Below, in pieces: positions 6,686 through 15,910 of a stretch of DNA of 64,000 nucleotides. Source of the stretch: Aquisediminimonas sp031376385 (GTDB lineage Bacteria; Pseudomonadota; Alphaproteobacteria; Sphingomonadales; Sphingomonadaceae). The notes under the pieces were generated by a model. The model did no database searches and was not told the origin of the DNA. It saw only the letters and a list, made by a program, of their open reading frames with translations. The DNA is taken from contig JANMDQ010000029.1 in NCBI GenBank assembly GCA_031376385.1, positions 210,662 through 274,661 on the forward strand, written 5' to 3'. Both the position numbers and the translations under genes were made by a program. How positions within the stretch are numbered: the stretch's first letter is position 1; the number at the start of each line of letters is the position of its first letter.

Positions 6686-9619
6686 ATGAAACTCATTTCG
6701 CTCAAGGCGACAGTGGCGACTGCAGTGTTGGCCGCTACTCTTGCTCAGCCAGCTTTCGCACAAACCGAAACGCCAAAGACAGAGACGGCCACGCCTCCTG
6801 CTGCTGAAGAAGAGGCAGGCGATATTGTCGTCGTCGGTTCGCGCATCCGTCGCGATACGTTCAATTCACCGTCGCCTGTGCAGATTGTCACGCGCCAGGA
6901 AACAACAGACGCGGGCTTTACCAGTACCGCCGAAGCGCTGCAGAGCAACGCGGTTTCTGGTGGTCAAGGCCAAGTCAACAACAGCTTCGGCGGCTTTGTG
7001 ACCGAAGGCGGCCCCGGCGCGAACACGCTTTCGTTGCGCGGTCTTGGTGCCACGCGCACGCTGATCCTGCTCAACGGTCGCCGCATCGCGCCTGCTGGAA
7101 CGCGCGGCGCGGTCGGCTCGGCCGATTTGAACGTCCTTCCCGGCATCATCGTTGACCGCTTCGAAGTCCTTAAGGACGGCGCATCGTCAATCTACGGGTC
7201 GGATGCCGTTGCTGGCGTTGTAAACATTGTAACGCGCAAGAAACTGTCCGGCTTTGAAATGGAGGGCATTTATGCCGTCCCAGAAGTAGGTGCAGGGTCG
7301 AGCGGCAAGATCGCATTTGCTGGCGGTTACACTGGTGATCGTTTCAACGTTGCAGGCAGCATTGAATATGCAAAGCGCAATGAAATGACGCTTGGCGATC
7401 GTGGCTTTTCGCAGTGCCAGACGGATTATGTTCGAAGCGCAACAAATCGCACGCCTGACTCGGCAAGCTTCATTGACCCGCGCACTGGTCAGCCAAAATG
7501 CTATGGCATCACGGGGACTGGGTCCAGCGGCGTTACGATTAACACATTGGGTATCGCGACGCGAACAGGCGCTCCAGCGCCGGGTTCAACAGGAACACGG
7601 TTCAACCGATTCCGTCCAAACTCGGCTGTCACAACCGGGCTTGTTGGCTATGAAGGCGTTACTCTGAACTCACGCGATACATTTGATCAGCGCAAGCTTC
7701 GTGAATCACTGGTCTCGCCGGGCGAATTCATTACAGGCTATTTGCAGGGCGGATACGACCTGCGCGCCTTGGGTGATGCGGAACTTTATGTCGAAGGTCT
7801 TTTCTCGCGTCGTAAGTCCAACCAGACTGGCTTTCGTCAGCTGTCTTATGATTATGCGGTGGGCAGTCCCCTCGTCGATCCAGCCATTTACGGATCGACG
7901 TTCTTTGCGTTCCCAACCGAAACGTCGAACGGTCAAAATGTTGTTGCCCGGACGTTCATCGGCTTTGGCAACACCACGTCTTCGCAGAAGCTGAATTTCT
8001 ATAAAGTTGGCGGCGGCATTAAAGGCGATTTCTTCGCGCCCAGCTGGAACTATGATTTCTACGTTGGAACATCAAAATCGTCCGCAAGCTACACATTCCA
8101 GAGCTTCATCACGAGCAAGCTGGCGCAGAGCTTGAATGTCGTTTCGAACGGCGCTGGCGGTTTTAACTGCGTTAACCCTGCCAACGGTTGCGTTGCAGCC
8201 CCGGCCTTGTCACCATCGGTCATCAATGGAAATCTGCCGCAAAACTGGGTGAATTTCATCTATAAAGACGTGACGGGCGATACTAAATTCGTTGAATCTA
8301 CCGCAACGTTTAACATCGATGGTAAGGCTTTCGAACTACCCTATGGCTCAGTGCAGGTTTCGCTGGGTGCTGAATATCGCAAGTCGAGCTTGAACGATGT
8401 GCCGCCAGCAGAAGCGCAAGCACGTGACCTCTACAACTTGACGACGTCTGGCATCACCAAGGGCAGAGACTCCGTTTGGGAAGCTTACGGCGAAGTGGAA
8501 GTTCCAATTCTTCGTAACCTGACGATGGCGAAAGATCTTACCTTAACGGCTTCGGCACGTTACACAGATTATAAGTCGTTCGGATCGGGCTCGACCTATA
8601 AGGTTGGTGGCGTCTATGCTCCTACCGGATGGCTTTCCTTCCGCGGGTCTTACGGAACGTCTTTCCGTGCGCCTGCCATTTATGAACAAAAGCTCGGTGG
8701 TCAGTCGGGTTTCCTCTCGGCACAGACTGATCCTTGCAACCAATATGTTGCAGATGGCTCGACGCGAGCAATCAACTGTGCGCTTGATGGCGTTATAGCG
8801 GGAACTCAGCAGCTACAGGGTATTCAGGTGCTCGGCACCGGTGGAGCTGCGCTTGGTCTGAAAGCTGAAAAGTCGACAAACCTCACAACTGGCGTCATTT
8901 TCCAGCCGAAGATTTCGTCGTCTTTCGGTGACCTTTCGATTGCCGTTGATTATTACCGGATAAAGGTGAAGGATCAGGTCAACAACTTTGGTGGCGGCAC
9001 GATATTGGGCAATTGCTACAATGATCCCCAATTCCGCGCTGGGGGCGGGTTCTGCTCATTCATCACGCGTGATCCGAACAACCGGCTCGTTGTGGTCGAC
9101 AATTTTGTCAACATCTCAAGCCAAATTGTCAAAGGTATCGACTTCACTGTTCGCTATGCGCGTGACATCGGTCAGGGTCGTTTGCGTGTTACCGCACAGG
9201 CCAACCATTACCTTGAACAATCGTCAAAACTTCTTTCAACCGATCCGTTTGATGACACGAACGGAACCGTTGGCAGCCCGAAATGGGCAGGCAACTTAGA
9301 TGTGGCGTATAAGATCAAGAAAATCCAAGTGCGTTACATCTTGGATTGGTTGGCCAAAACCGAAGCTTACACGTACTACGGCCTCGATCCGGCAACCACG
9401 CCATTCTACTTGGAAACGCCGAATTATTTCACTCACGCAGTATCTCTGAAATATGATGCGGATAAGTTTAGCATCACTGCTGGTGTGCAGAACTTGCTGG
9501 ATCGCGATCCGCCGAAGATTTCATATGGCGTGTATAACCGTCTCGGCAACGCGCCGCTTTACAGTGGCGTGGATTATGAAGGCCGGACTTTCTACGTAAG
9601 CGTCGGCGCGAAGTTCTAA
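6686..9619 (+). CDS. TonB-dependent outer-membrane receptor
   Basis: The start is set at ATG 6686 because MKLISLKATVATAVLAATLA...AFAQ is a clear signal peptide; the frame upstream lacks one. After a short Pro/Glu-rich linker comes the TonB box-like region (EEAGDIVVVGSRIRR), then a plug domain (residues about 55-180) with LSLRGLGATRTLILLNGRR and VEVLKDG-like RFEVLKDGASSIYGSDAVAGVVNIV. The remaining 800 residues form the 22-strand barrel, ending in the expected aromatic terminal residue (VSVGAKF). The ligand is unknown; the S9 peptidase just downstream suggests peptide-derived substrates (inference). A strong terminator follows. Confidence 0.93.
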   Translation: MKLISLKATVATAVLAATLAQPAFAQTETPKTETATPPAAEEEAGDIVVVGSRIRRDTFNSPSPVQIVTRQETTDAGFTSTAEALQSNAVSGGQGQVNNSFGGFVTEGGPGANTLSLRGLGATRTLILLNGRRIAPAGTRGAVGSADLNVLPGIIVDRFEVLKDGASSIYGSDAVAGVVNIVTRKKLSGFEMEGIYAVPEVGAGSSGKIAFAGGYTGDRFNVAGSIEYAKRNEMTLGDRGFSQCQTDYVRSATNRTPDSASFIDPRTGQPKCYGITGTGSSGVTINTLGIATRTGAPAPGSTGTRFNRFRPNSAVTTGLVGYEGVTLNSRDTFDQRKLRESLVSPGEFITGYLQGGYDLRALGDAELYVEGLFSRRKSNQTGFRQLSYDYAVGSPLVDPAIYGSTFFAFPTETSNGQNVVARTFIGFGNTTSSQKLNFYKVGGGIKGDFFAPSWNYDFYVGTSKSSASYTFQSFITSKLAQSLNVVSNGAGGFNCVNPANGCVAAPALSPSVINGNLPQNWVNFIYKDVTGDTKFVESTATFNIDGKAFELPYGSVQVSLGAEYRKSSLNDVPPAEAQARDLYNLTTSGITKGRDSVWEAYGEVEVPILRNLTMAKDLTLTASARYTDYKSFGSGSTYKVGGVYAPTGWLSFRGSYGTSFRAPAIYEQKLGGQSGFLSAQTDPCNQYVADGSTRAINCALDGVIAGTQQLQGIQVLGTGGAALGLKAEKSTNLTTGVIFQPKISSSFGDLSIAVDYYRIKVKDQVNNFGGGTILGNCYNDPQFRAGGGFCSFITRDPNNRLVVVDNFVNISSQIVKGIDFTVRYARDIGQGRLRVTAQANHYLEQSSKLLSTDPFDDTNGTVGSPKWAGNLDVAYKIKKIQVRYILDWLAKTEAYTYYGLDPATTPFYLETPNYFTHAVSLKYDADKFSITAGVQNLLDRDPPKISYGVYNRLGNAPLYSGVDYEGRTFYVSVGAKF

Positions 9620-9638
9620 GCTAGACACAAAAACTACC

Positions 9639-9672
9639 GGGGGCTGCATATCGTTGCAGCCCCCATTTTATT
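9639..9672 (+). terminator. Rho-independent terminator after the TonB receptor gene
   Basis: GGGGGCTGCA (9639-9648) pairs perfectly with TGCAGCCCCC (9655-9664) around a 6-base loop, followed by ATTTTATT. Confidence 0.9.
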
Positions 9673-9734
9673 GTTGCCGATAGACCTGATCCTGATACTC
9701 TTTGCTATCGGCTAAATGTCAGGAGTATGGCCCC

Positions 9735-11765
9735 ATGTTAAAGACTATTCTTTGTGCCGCCACCGCGCTGATCGCGGTCCCGGCGCTCGCGGCAAAGCCC
9801 GCTGTTCCCACCATCGAACAGATGGCCGCTTTCCCGAAAATGTCCGGCTTCCAAGTCTCCCCAGACGGCAAGCATATGATCGCCCTCGAAGGCCGCGGCG
9901 AAGACCGTGTGATCCTTGTGTGGAAAACCGATGCGTTGGGTGAAAAGCCGACTGTGATTGGGTCAAGCCAGATGAAGATCCAAGGGGCGCAGTTTTTGAA
10001 AAATGACGTGCTCGGTGTAACACTTTGGCAGCCTTATGACGCTCGCTTTGATGGGGTGACAAAGACCTTTATCTACAAATACTTCATCACTGATCTGACT
10101 GGAACGAATTGGCGAGAGCCGCTACCTACTCCAAGGGCTAAAACAGAATTCGACGAACGTGTAGAGGCAGTAACAAGCCAAGAATTGGCAGATTCTCTGC
10201 CAAACGACCCCGATCATGTTCTTATCGTGAAGAACGCGGGTGCCGATTCGGGTGACATTTTTAAGGTTAACGTCCGAACCAACAGGTCCGAAAGAGTTAT
10301 TCGCACATCCGAAAAAGTCAACTCGTATCGAACTGATCTGGAAGGACAAGTTCGGGCACGAACTTTGTTTGCTATCGATGGAACTGGCCCGTTCCAAGCC
10401 ACCCAAATTCGAAACTCAAGCGGTGGGTGGGATGAACATTTTCGTACTTATGTTAAGGACCGCGACGTATACTCGATAATTGGGTTCACCGCAGACCCAA
10501 ATATTGCTTTGGTCGCGAGCAACGTGGGTGCCGATAAGCAAGCAATATACGAATATAATATTGCGGCGCGCAAGTTGGGTGAAGTGGTTTTCAAGCACCG
10601 TTTTTTCGAGGCTTCAGGCGTGTCTGTTAGACGTCTGAAGAGTGCCGAAGGAGGCACGTTCGGTGAAATTACCAGTCTTCGCTATGGCGGTCCGCGCGAA
10701 GATGACATAACTTACGTTTCGCCAACAATGAAGTCACTCGACGCTACCATTCGCGCGGCCCTTGGCATTAAGCAGGAGCCCTTGAGGATTGTTGATCCTG
10801 GAACGGGGGAAAGCACCACAATCAAATATGACACGGGCGTGACCTACCGGATCACATCGCAATCTGATGATTTGAAGACCGTGACGATTGCGACAAGCGG
10901 GCCGAACACACCGCCGGTATATTACATGTTAAAGGATTTGAAGCTCACGAAATTGGCTGATGCCTACCCCGATGTAAAAGCTGAAGCGTTGGGTAAGACG
11001 CAACTAGTTTACTACAAGGCACGTGATGGCCTCGACATTCCTGCCTACCTCACCAAACCAAGTGAGTCCCTTTGCGGAGCAGGTCCGTGGCCAACCGTCA
11101 TTCATCCCCACGGCGGCCCTTGGGCACGTGATGATATGAACTTCGATGGTTTCATGTGGATGGCGATGATGTCGTCGCGTTGCATGGCTGTGATGCAGCC
11201 GCAATATCGCGGGTCGGACGGCTGGAGCCGCAAGCTCTGGAAGGCTGGAGATGCGGAGTGGGGCCAGAAAATGCAGGACGACAAGGATGACAGCGTCAAA
11301 TGGCTGATCCAGCAGAAAGTGGCGATACCTGAACGCGTTGCCATGTTTGGCTTTTCCTACGGTGGCTATGCAGCCATGGCAGCTGCTGTGCGGCCAAACG
11401 GTCTCTATAAGTGCGCCATTGCTGGGGCTGGAGTGTCTGACCTGAAAAGGATTTGGGCTAAATTCTATGACAACCCATATTTCCGCGAAAATCAGGCCGC
11501 GACAGTGAAGGGCCTTAGCCCGGCAGATGTCGCTGACAAAATCAGTATCCCCATCATGGTTTTTCACGGTGAGCGCGATCAGACCGTCCCCATTGAGCAA
11601 TCCGATTGGTATGTCGCAAAAGCTAAGAAGTCTGGTCAGCCCGTCGAATATCACAAGCTGGCCGATTATGCCCACGGCCCCGCGTGGACGCGGAAGATCA
11701 ATGGCGATCAGCTGCGACTGATTGACGATTATTTTGCCAAGGGTTGCGGCGGCAGCGGTTTGTAA
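9735..11765 (+). CDS. Secreted S9 family (prolyl oligopeptidase-type) peptidase
   Basis: ATG 9735 is preceded by AGGAG (9721-9725) and opens a signal peptide (MLKTILCAATALIAVPALAA). The first 420 residues should form the beta-propeller; the C-terminal 250 residues are an alpha/beta hydrolase domain. The catalytic elements are visible: oxyanion-hole HPHGGPWARD, nucleophile Ser in FGFSYGGYAA, Asp in FHGERDQTVPI and His in ADYAHGPAW. It should cleave short peptides in the periplasm. It lies after the TonB receptor but has its own ribosome-binding site and is separated by a terminator. The central third (about 10,080-10,760) is clearly AT-richer than both ends of the gene. Confidence 0.93.
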   Translation: MLKTILCAATALIAVPALAAKPAVPTIEQMAAFPKMSGFQVSPDGKHMIALEGRGEDRVILVWKTDALGEKPTVIGSSQMKIQGAQFLKNDVLGVTLWQPYDARFDGVTKTFIYKYFITDLTGTNWREPLPTPRAKTEFDERVEAVTSQELADSLPNDPDHVLIVKNAGADSGDIFKVNVRTNRSERVIRTSEKVNSYRTDLEGQVRARTLFAIDGTGPFQATQIRNSSGGWDEHFRTYVKDRDVYSIIGFTADPNIALVASNVGADKQAIYEYNIAARKLGEVVFKHRFFEASGVSVRRLKSAEGGTFGEITSLRYGGPREDDITYVSPTMKSLDATIRAALGIKQEPLRIVDPGTGESTTIKYDTGVTYRITSQSDDLKTVTIATSGPNTPPVYYMLKDLKLTKLADAYPDVKAEALGKTQLVYYKARDGLDIPAYLTKPSESLCGAGPWPTVIHPHGGPWARDDMNFDGFMWMAMMSSRCMAVMQPQYRGSDGWSRKLWKAGDAEWGQKMQDDKDDSVKWLIQQKVAIPERVAMFGFSYGGYAAMAAAVRPNGLYKCAIAGAGVSDLKRIWAKFYDNPYFRENQAATVKGLSPADVADKISIPIMVFHGERDQTVPIEQSDWYVAKAKKSGQPVEYHKLADYAHGPAWTRKINGDQLRLIDDYFAKGCGGSGL

Positions 11766-11788
11766 CGCAGCTTTGCTATGATTGCTGA

Positions 11789-11820
11789 GGGGCGTGGCAC
11801 ACCAGTGCTGCGCCCCTTTT
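11789..11820 (+). terminator. Rho-independent terminator after the S9 peptidase gene
   Basis: GGGGCG (11789-11794) pairs with CGCCCC (11811-11816), extended inside by GCAC/GTGC, and is followed by TTTT. Confidence 0.85.
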
Positions 11821-11843
11821 CGCATCTGCGGTGCCTTTGTTGC

Positions 11844-11885
11844 GCACAAATTGTGCAGGTGCTAACAAGGCCACATATTGCACAA
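11844..11885 (+). promoter_or_regulatory. Candidate PhaR operator (autoregulation)
   Basis: A perfect inverted repeat GCACAA-A-TTGTGC (11844-11856) is followed 21 bases later by another half-site, TTGCACAA (11878-11885), directly before phaR. PhaR is known to bind TGC-rich repeats and to repress its own gene in several bacteria. That these are its sites is inferred from position and symmetry. Confidence 0.45.
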
Positions 11886-11889
11886 GGAA

Positions 11890-12444
11890 ATGATGGCGAT
11901 GGTCAAAGCACAGTCCGGGGATGCCCCCGTTACGATCAAGAAATATGCCAATCGCCGGCTCTATAATACTGAGACTTCGTCCTATATCACGCTCGATACG
12001 TTGGCGACGATGATCCGCGCGGGTCGGGAGTTTGTGGTGCTGGATGCCAAGTCTGGTGATGACATTACGCACGGTGTGCTGACGCAGATCATTCTTGAAG
12101 GCGAAGGCAAAGGTGATAACGCGATGTTGCCAACCGGCTTCCTGCGGCAGATCATTTCCATGTACGGCGATTCGATGCAGACGATGCTGCCCAGCTATCT
12201 CGAAGCCTCAATGGATGCGTTTCGCGGCAATCAGGAAAAGGTCAAATCCGTATTTGAAGGCGCGATTGCCGCCAGCCCCTTTGCCGAAATGGCCAAGCGC
12301 AACATGGCCATGTTTGAAGCCGCGACCAGCGCGTTTCGTCCGGCGGCTAAGGGCAAAGCTTCCGCCGGCCCGGGTGACGATGTTGCGGCGCTGAAGGCAG
12401 AGCTGGCGGCACTTCAAGCCAAGATTGAGAAACTGGCTGGTTGA
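11890..12444 (+). CDS. phaR: Polyhydroxyalkanoate synthesis repressor PhaR
   Basis: The N-terminal 60 residues contain the PHB/PHA accumulation DNA-binding domain (IKKYANRRLYNTETSSYITLDTLATMI, then FVVLDAKSGDDITHGVLTQII). The middle carries the second conserved segment (MLPTGFLRQIISMYGDSMQTMLPSYLE), and the C-terminus is Ala/Lys-rich with a short coiled coil. PhaR represses phasin and other PHA-granule genes and is released by PHA. Start codons at 11890, 11893 and an upstream TTG at 11878 are all possible; AAGGAA at 11884-11889 best serves ATG 11893. phaC and phaP are not in the window. The stop codon abuts the phoB stop (convergent, no gap). Confidence 0.9.
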   Translation: MMAMVKAQSGDAPVTIKKYANRRLYNTETSSYITLDTLATMIRAGREFVVLDAKSGDDITHGVLTQIILEGEGKGDNAMLPTGFLRQIISMYGDSMQTMLPSYLEASMDAFRGNQEKVKSVFEGAIAASPFAEMAKRNMAMFEAATSAFRPAAKGKASAGPGDDVAALKAELAALQAKIEKLAG

Positions 12445-13137
12445 TCAGCCTTCAAAATCCAATGCATAACCCGCGGACCGCACTGTGCGGATCGGGTCTA
12501 CCAGGCCCGGCAAGTTGATCGCCTTACGCAGCCGCCGGATGTGCACGTCGACTGTGCGAAGCTCGATGTCGCTGTCCATGCCCCAGACTGAGTCGAGCAG
12601 CCGTTCGCGGGAGAAGACGCGGGCGGGATGTTCCATGAAATGGCGGAGCAGGCGGAATTCGGTAGGGCCAAGCACAAGCACTTGCCCCGCCCGCTTGGCC
12701 TTATGCTGCACGGTATCGAGTTCAATATCGCCGACGCCTAAGGTTTCGCCAGCAAGCGCAGGGCGCACACGGCGCAGAATTGCCGCCGCACGGGCAACCA
12801 GCTCTCGCGGAGAGAAAGGCTTGGTCAGATAGTCATCTGCCCCAGTTTCAAGCCCGCGTATCCGGTCATCCTCGCTGCCGCGCGCGGTGAGCATGATGAT
12901 GGGCAGATTGGCCGTATCCTTGCCGCGCCGCAGACGCCTGCACACTTCTATACCTGACGTGCCTTCAATCATCCAATCGAGCACCACCAGATCGGGGTGC
13001 TGCTCAAGCGCCAGTATCAATGCCTCATCACCGTCTTCGGTGGTGAAGACTTGATAGCCATCCTGAGTAAAATGCCATTCGACCAGTTCGGCGAGGGCTT
13101 TGTCATCTTCAACGAGTAACAGCTTGGGAGCAGACAT
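12445..13137 (-). CDS. phoB: Phosphate regulon response regulator PhoB
   Basis: This is a 230-residue OmpR/PhoB-family regulator. The receiver domain shows the acidic pair EDD at residues 10-12, the phosphoacceptor Asp in LVVLDWMIEG, Thr in MLTARGSEDD and Lys in YLTKPFSP. The C-terminal winged helix has FRLLRHFMEHPARVFSRERLLDSVWG and TVDVHIRRLRKAI. It is the last gene of the phosphate operon, 42 bases after phoU. When phosphorylated by PhoR it should bind the Pho boxes predicted at 18414-18441 and 19665-19682. Confidence 0.95.
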   Translation of the reverse strand: MSAPKLLLVEDDKALAELVEWHFTQDGYQVFTTEDGDEALILALEQHPDLVVLDWMIEGTSGIEVCRRLRRGKDTANLPIIMLTARGSEDDRIRGLETGADDYLTKPFSPRELVARAAAILRRVRPALAGETLGVGDIELDTVQHKAKRAGQVLVLGPTEFRLLRHFMEHPARVFSRERLLDSVWGMDSDIELRTVDVHIRRLRKAINLPGLVDPIRTVRSAGYALDFEG

Positions 13138-13179
13138 TGGGGTTTCCTATTGTCAGCGGCATGCTGATCTGACTTTGGC

Positions 13180-13860
13180 TTACCCTTCGCCGCGATCTTC
13201 GCGGTCGGTAAGGTAAAGGCCAGTGGCGGCGTAGTGGACCATTTCAGCGACATTGGTGGCGTGATCACCGATGCGTTCAAGGTTGCGGGCAATGAACAGC
13301 ATCTGCGCCGCGCTGCTGATGGAGCTGGGATTTTCCATCATATGGCTGACGAGATTGCGCAGGATGCTATTGTAAAAACTATCGACCTTGTCGTCACGAA
13401 TGACGATTTCCTTGGCTGACTCCGGATCGCGGGCGGCATAGGCGGTCATCACATCATGAACCATCCCGCGCGCCACATCGGCCATGGCAGGTAGTAGAAT
13501 GAGCGGCTCAAACCGCTTGAGTCCTTCAATATCGCCAACACGTTTTGCGATATTCTTGGCATAGTCGCCAATCCGTTCGACCACACCTGCGATTTTAAGG
13601 GCAGCAATAACTTCGCGCAGATCGTCGGCCATTGGCGCGCGCAGGGCAATCACCCGGATCGCAAGCTTATCGACTTCGATTTCCAGCGCATCCAACCGCT
13701 TGTCGCGCGCGACCACTTCTGCGGCCAGTTCCATGTTGTGATTGACGAGCGCATCCATTGCCTCGGCCAGCGCAACTTCGGCGAGGCCGCCCATTTCGGC
13801 GATCAGCCCGCGCAACCGGGTGATGTCTTCATCAAATGCTTTGACGGTATGTTCTGTCAT
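13180..13860 (-). CDS. phoU: Phosphate signalling regulator PhoU
   Basis: The 226-residue protein consists of two repeated three-helix PhoU domains. The metal-binding acidic motifs are seen as EVDKLAIRVIALRAPMADDLR in the first half and DDKVDSFYNSILR in the second. PhoU links the state of the Pst transporter to PhoR and keeps the regulon off when phosphate is plentiful. It lies 11 bases downstream of pstB and upstream of phoB. Confidence 0.95.
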   Translation of the reverse strand: MTEHTVKAFDEDITRLRGLIAEMGGLAEVALAEAMDALVNHNMELAAEVVARDKRLDALEIEVDKLAIRVIALRAPMADDLREVIAALKIAGVVERIGDYAKNIAKRVGDIEGLKRFEPLILLPAMADVARGMVHDVMTAYAARDPESAKEIVIRDDKVDSFYNSILRNLVSHMMENPSSISSAAQMLFIARNLERIGDHATNVAEMVHYAATGLYLTDREDRGEG

Positions 13861-13871
13861 GTCCTCAAATC

Positions 13872-14636
<765 letters not shown>

Positions 14637-14644
14637 ATGCGGCC

Positions 14645-15910
14645 TTACCAGCGTTGTTCAAATTTATTGCGAAGATAGATGGCGACGCCGTTCATCAACA
14701 GCAGGAAGACGAGCAGCACGATGATCGCAGCCGACGTGCGTTCCACAAAACCACGGCTGACTTCATCCGACCAAAGGAAGATCTGCACCGGTAGCACACT
14801 GGCAGGCGAGGTCAGTCCGTCCGGCGGCGAAGCTACAAAAGCGCGCATTCCAATCATCAGCAGCGGGGCCGTTTCGCCCAGCGCGCGGGCCATACCAATG
14901 ATCGTGCCTGTGAGGATGCCGGGCAGCGCAAGTGGGAGGACATGGTGAAACACCACTTGAATGCGGCTGGCCCCAATCGCGAGAGCCGCGTCGCGGATCG
15001 ATGGCGGCACGCCTTTGATGGCATTGCGGCCCGAAATGACGATGACAGGCATGGTCATCAGCGCAAGCGTCATACCGCCAACAAGCGGAGCAGAGCGGGG
15101 AAGCCCCATGAACGTCAGGAATACAGCGAGGCCCAGCAGGCCAAAGATGATCGACGGCACTGCCGCCAAATTGTTGATTGAGACTTCGATAATATCCGTC
15201 CAGCGGTTTTTGGGCGCATATTCTTCCAGATAAAGTGCGGAAAGAACTCCGATCGGGAAAGCCAGCATAAGCGTGACGAACATTGTCAGCATAGAGCCTT
15301 TGAGTGCGCCCCAAATGCCGACTTGTCCGGGATCAGTGGCGTCGGACCGCGCTAGGAACCCTAGATCAAAGGCATTGCTGACAGCCCCTTGCTTGGACAG
15401 CCGGTCATAGGCCGCCTTCATTTCTGGCGATCCCTCTCCGCGTGCGGCAGAAGCCAGATCGTCAGAGGCGGAGACACTCAATTGCACTTTTTGAGTCAAT
15501 AAACCGGGGTTCGCGATCAACTTGCTGCGAACATCGACCCAGGCCCCGTCAGATACAAATGACGCGCCTTCAGGCCCGTAAGCTTGCATTGCAGACAGTG
15601 AAACCGCTTCAGCCAGCCCCGCGCGTGATAGGACTTCAGCTGCATCCGGCGCTTGCAATTGCGATTGATCGACTGTCAGGCCAAGGGCAGGAAAATCGAT
15701 ATTGAGCTTAATTTCCGTGCGGGTGAATCCGCCCAAGCTGTTCCATGTCATCGAAACCAGCAGGCACACCAGAAACAGAGCTGACAGACTGACTGCTGCC
15801 AGCCCGGCCAGCCGGAAGCGCCGCTCAGACGCGTAGCGCGCCTTCAGCTTCCCCGTCATTTCTGGCGAGGCCCAGTTGGTGGGCGTGAGCTTGTTGGGAG
15901 TATCAGTCAT
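14645..15910 (-). CDS. pstA: Phosphate ABC transporter permease PstA
   Basis: The start is put at ATG 15910 (MTDTPNKLTPTNW); the longer open frame upstream only reads through the end of pstC in another frame. The 421-residue protein has an N-terminal membrane helix, a periplasmic region of about 180 residues (the long-type PstA common in alphaproteobacteria), and a C-terminal permease domain with the EAA loop (RDAALAIGASRIQVVFHHVLPLALPGI). It overlaps the end of pstC by 8 bases, implying translational coupling. Confidence 0.93.
   Translation of the reverse strand: MTDTPNKLTPTNWASPEMTGKLKARYASERRFRLAGLAAVSLSALFLVCLLVSMTWNSLGGFTRTEIKLNIDFPALGLTVDQSQLQAPDAAEVLSRAGLAEAVSLSAMQAYGPEGASFVSDGAWVDVRSKLIANPGLLTQKVQLSVSASDDLASAARGEGSPEMKAAYDRLSKQGAVSNAFDLGFLARSDATDPGQVGIWGALKGSMLTMFVTLMLAFPIGVLSALYLEEYAPKNRWTDIIEVSINNLAAVPSIIFGLLGLAVFLTFMGLPRSAPLVGGMTLALMTMPVIVISGRNAIKGVPPSIRDAALAIGASRIQVVFHHVLPLALPGILTGTIIGMARALGETAPLLMIGMRAFVASPPDGLTSPASVLPVQIFLWSDEVSRGFVERTSAAIIVLLVFLLLMNGVAIYLRNKFEQRW

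Noticed and set aside
11004..11849. 281-codon minus-strand frame
   Set aside because: It lies opposite the catalytic domain of the S9 peptidase and has no recognisable domain or ribosome-binding site.
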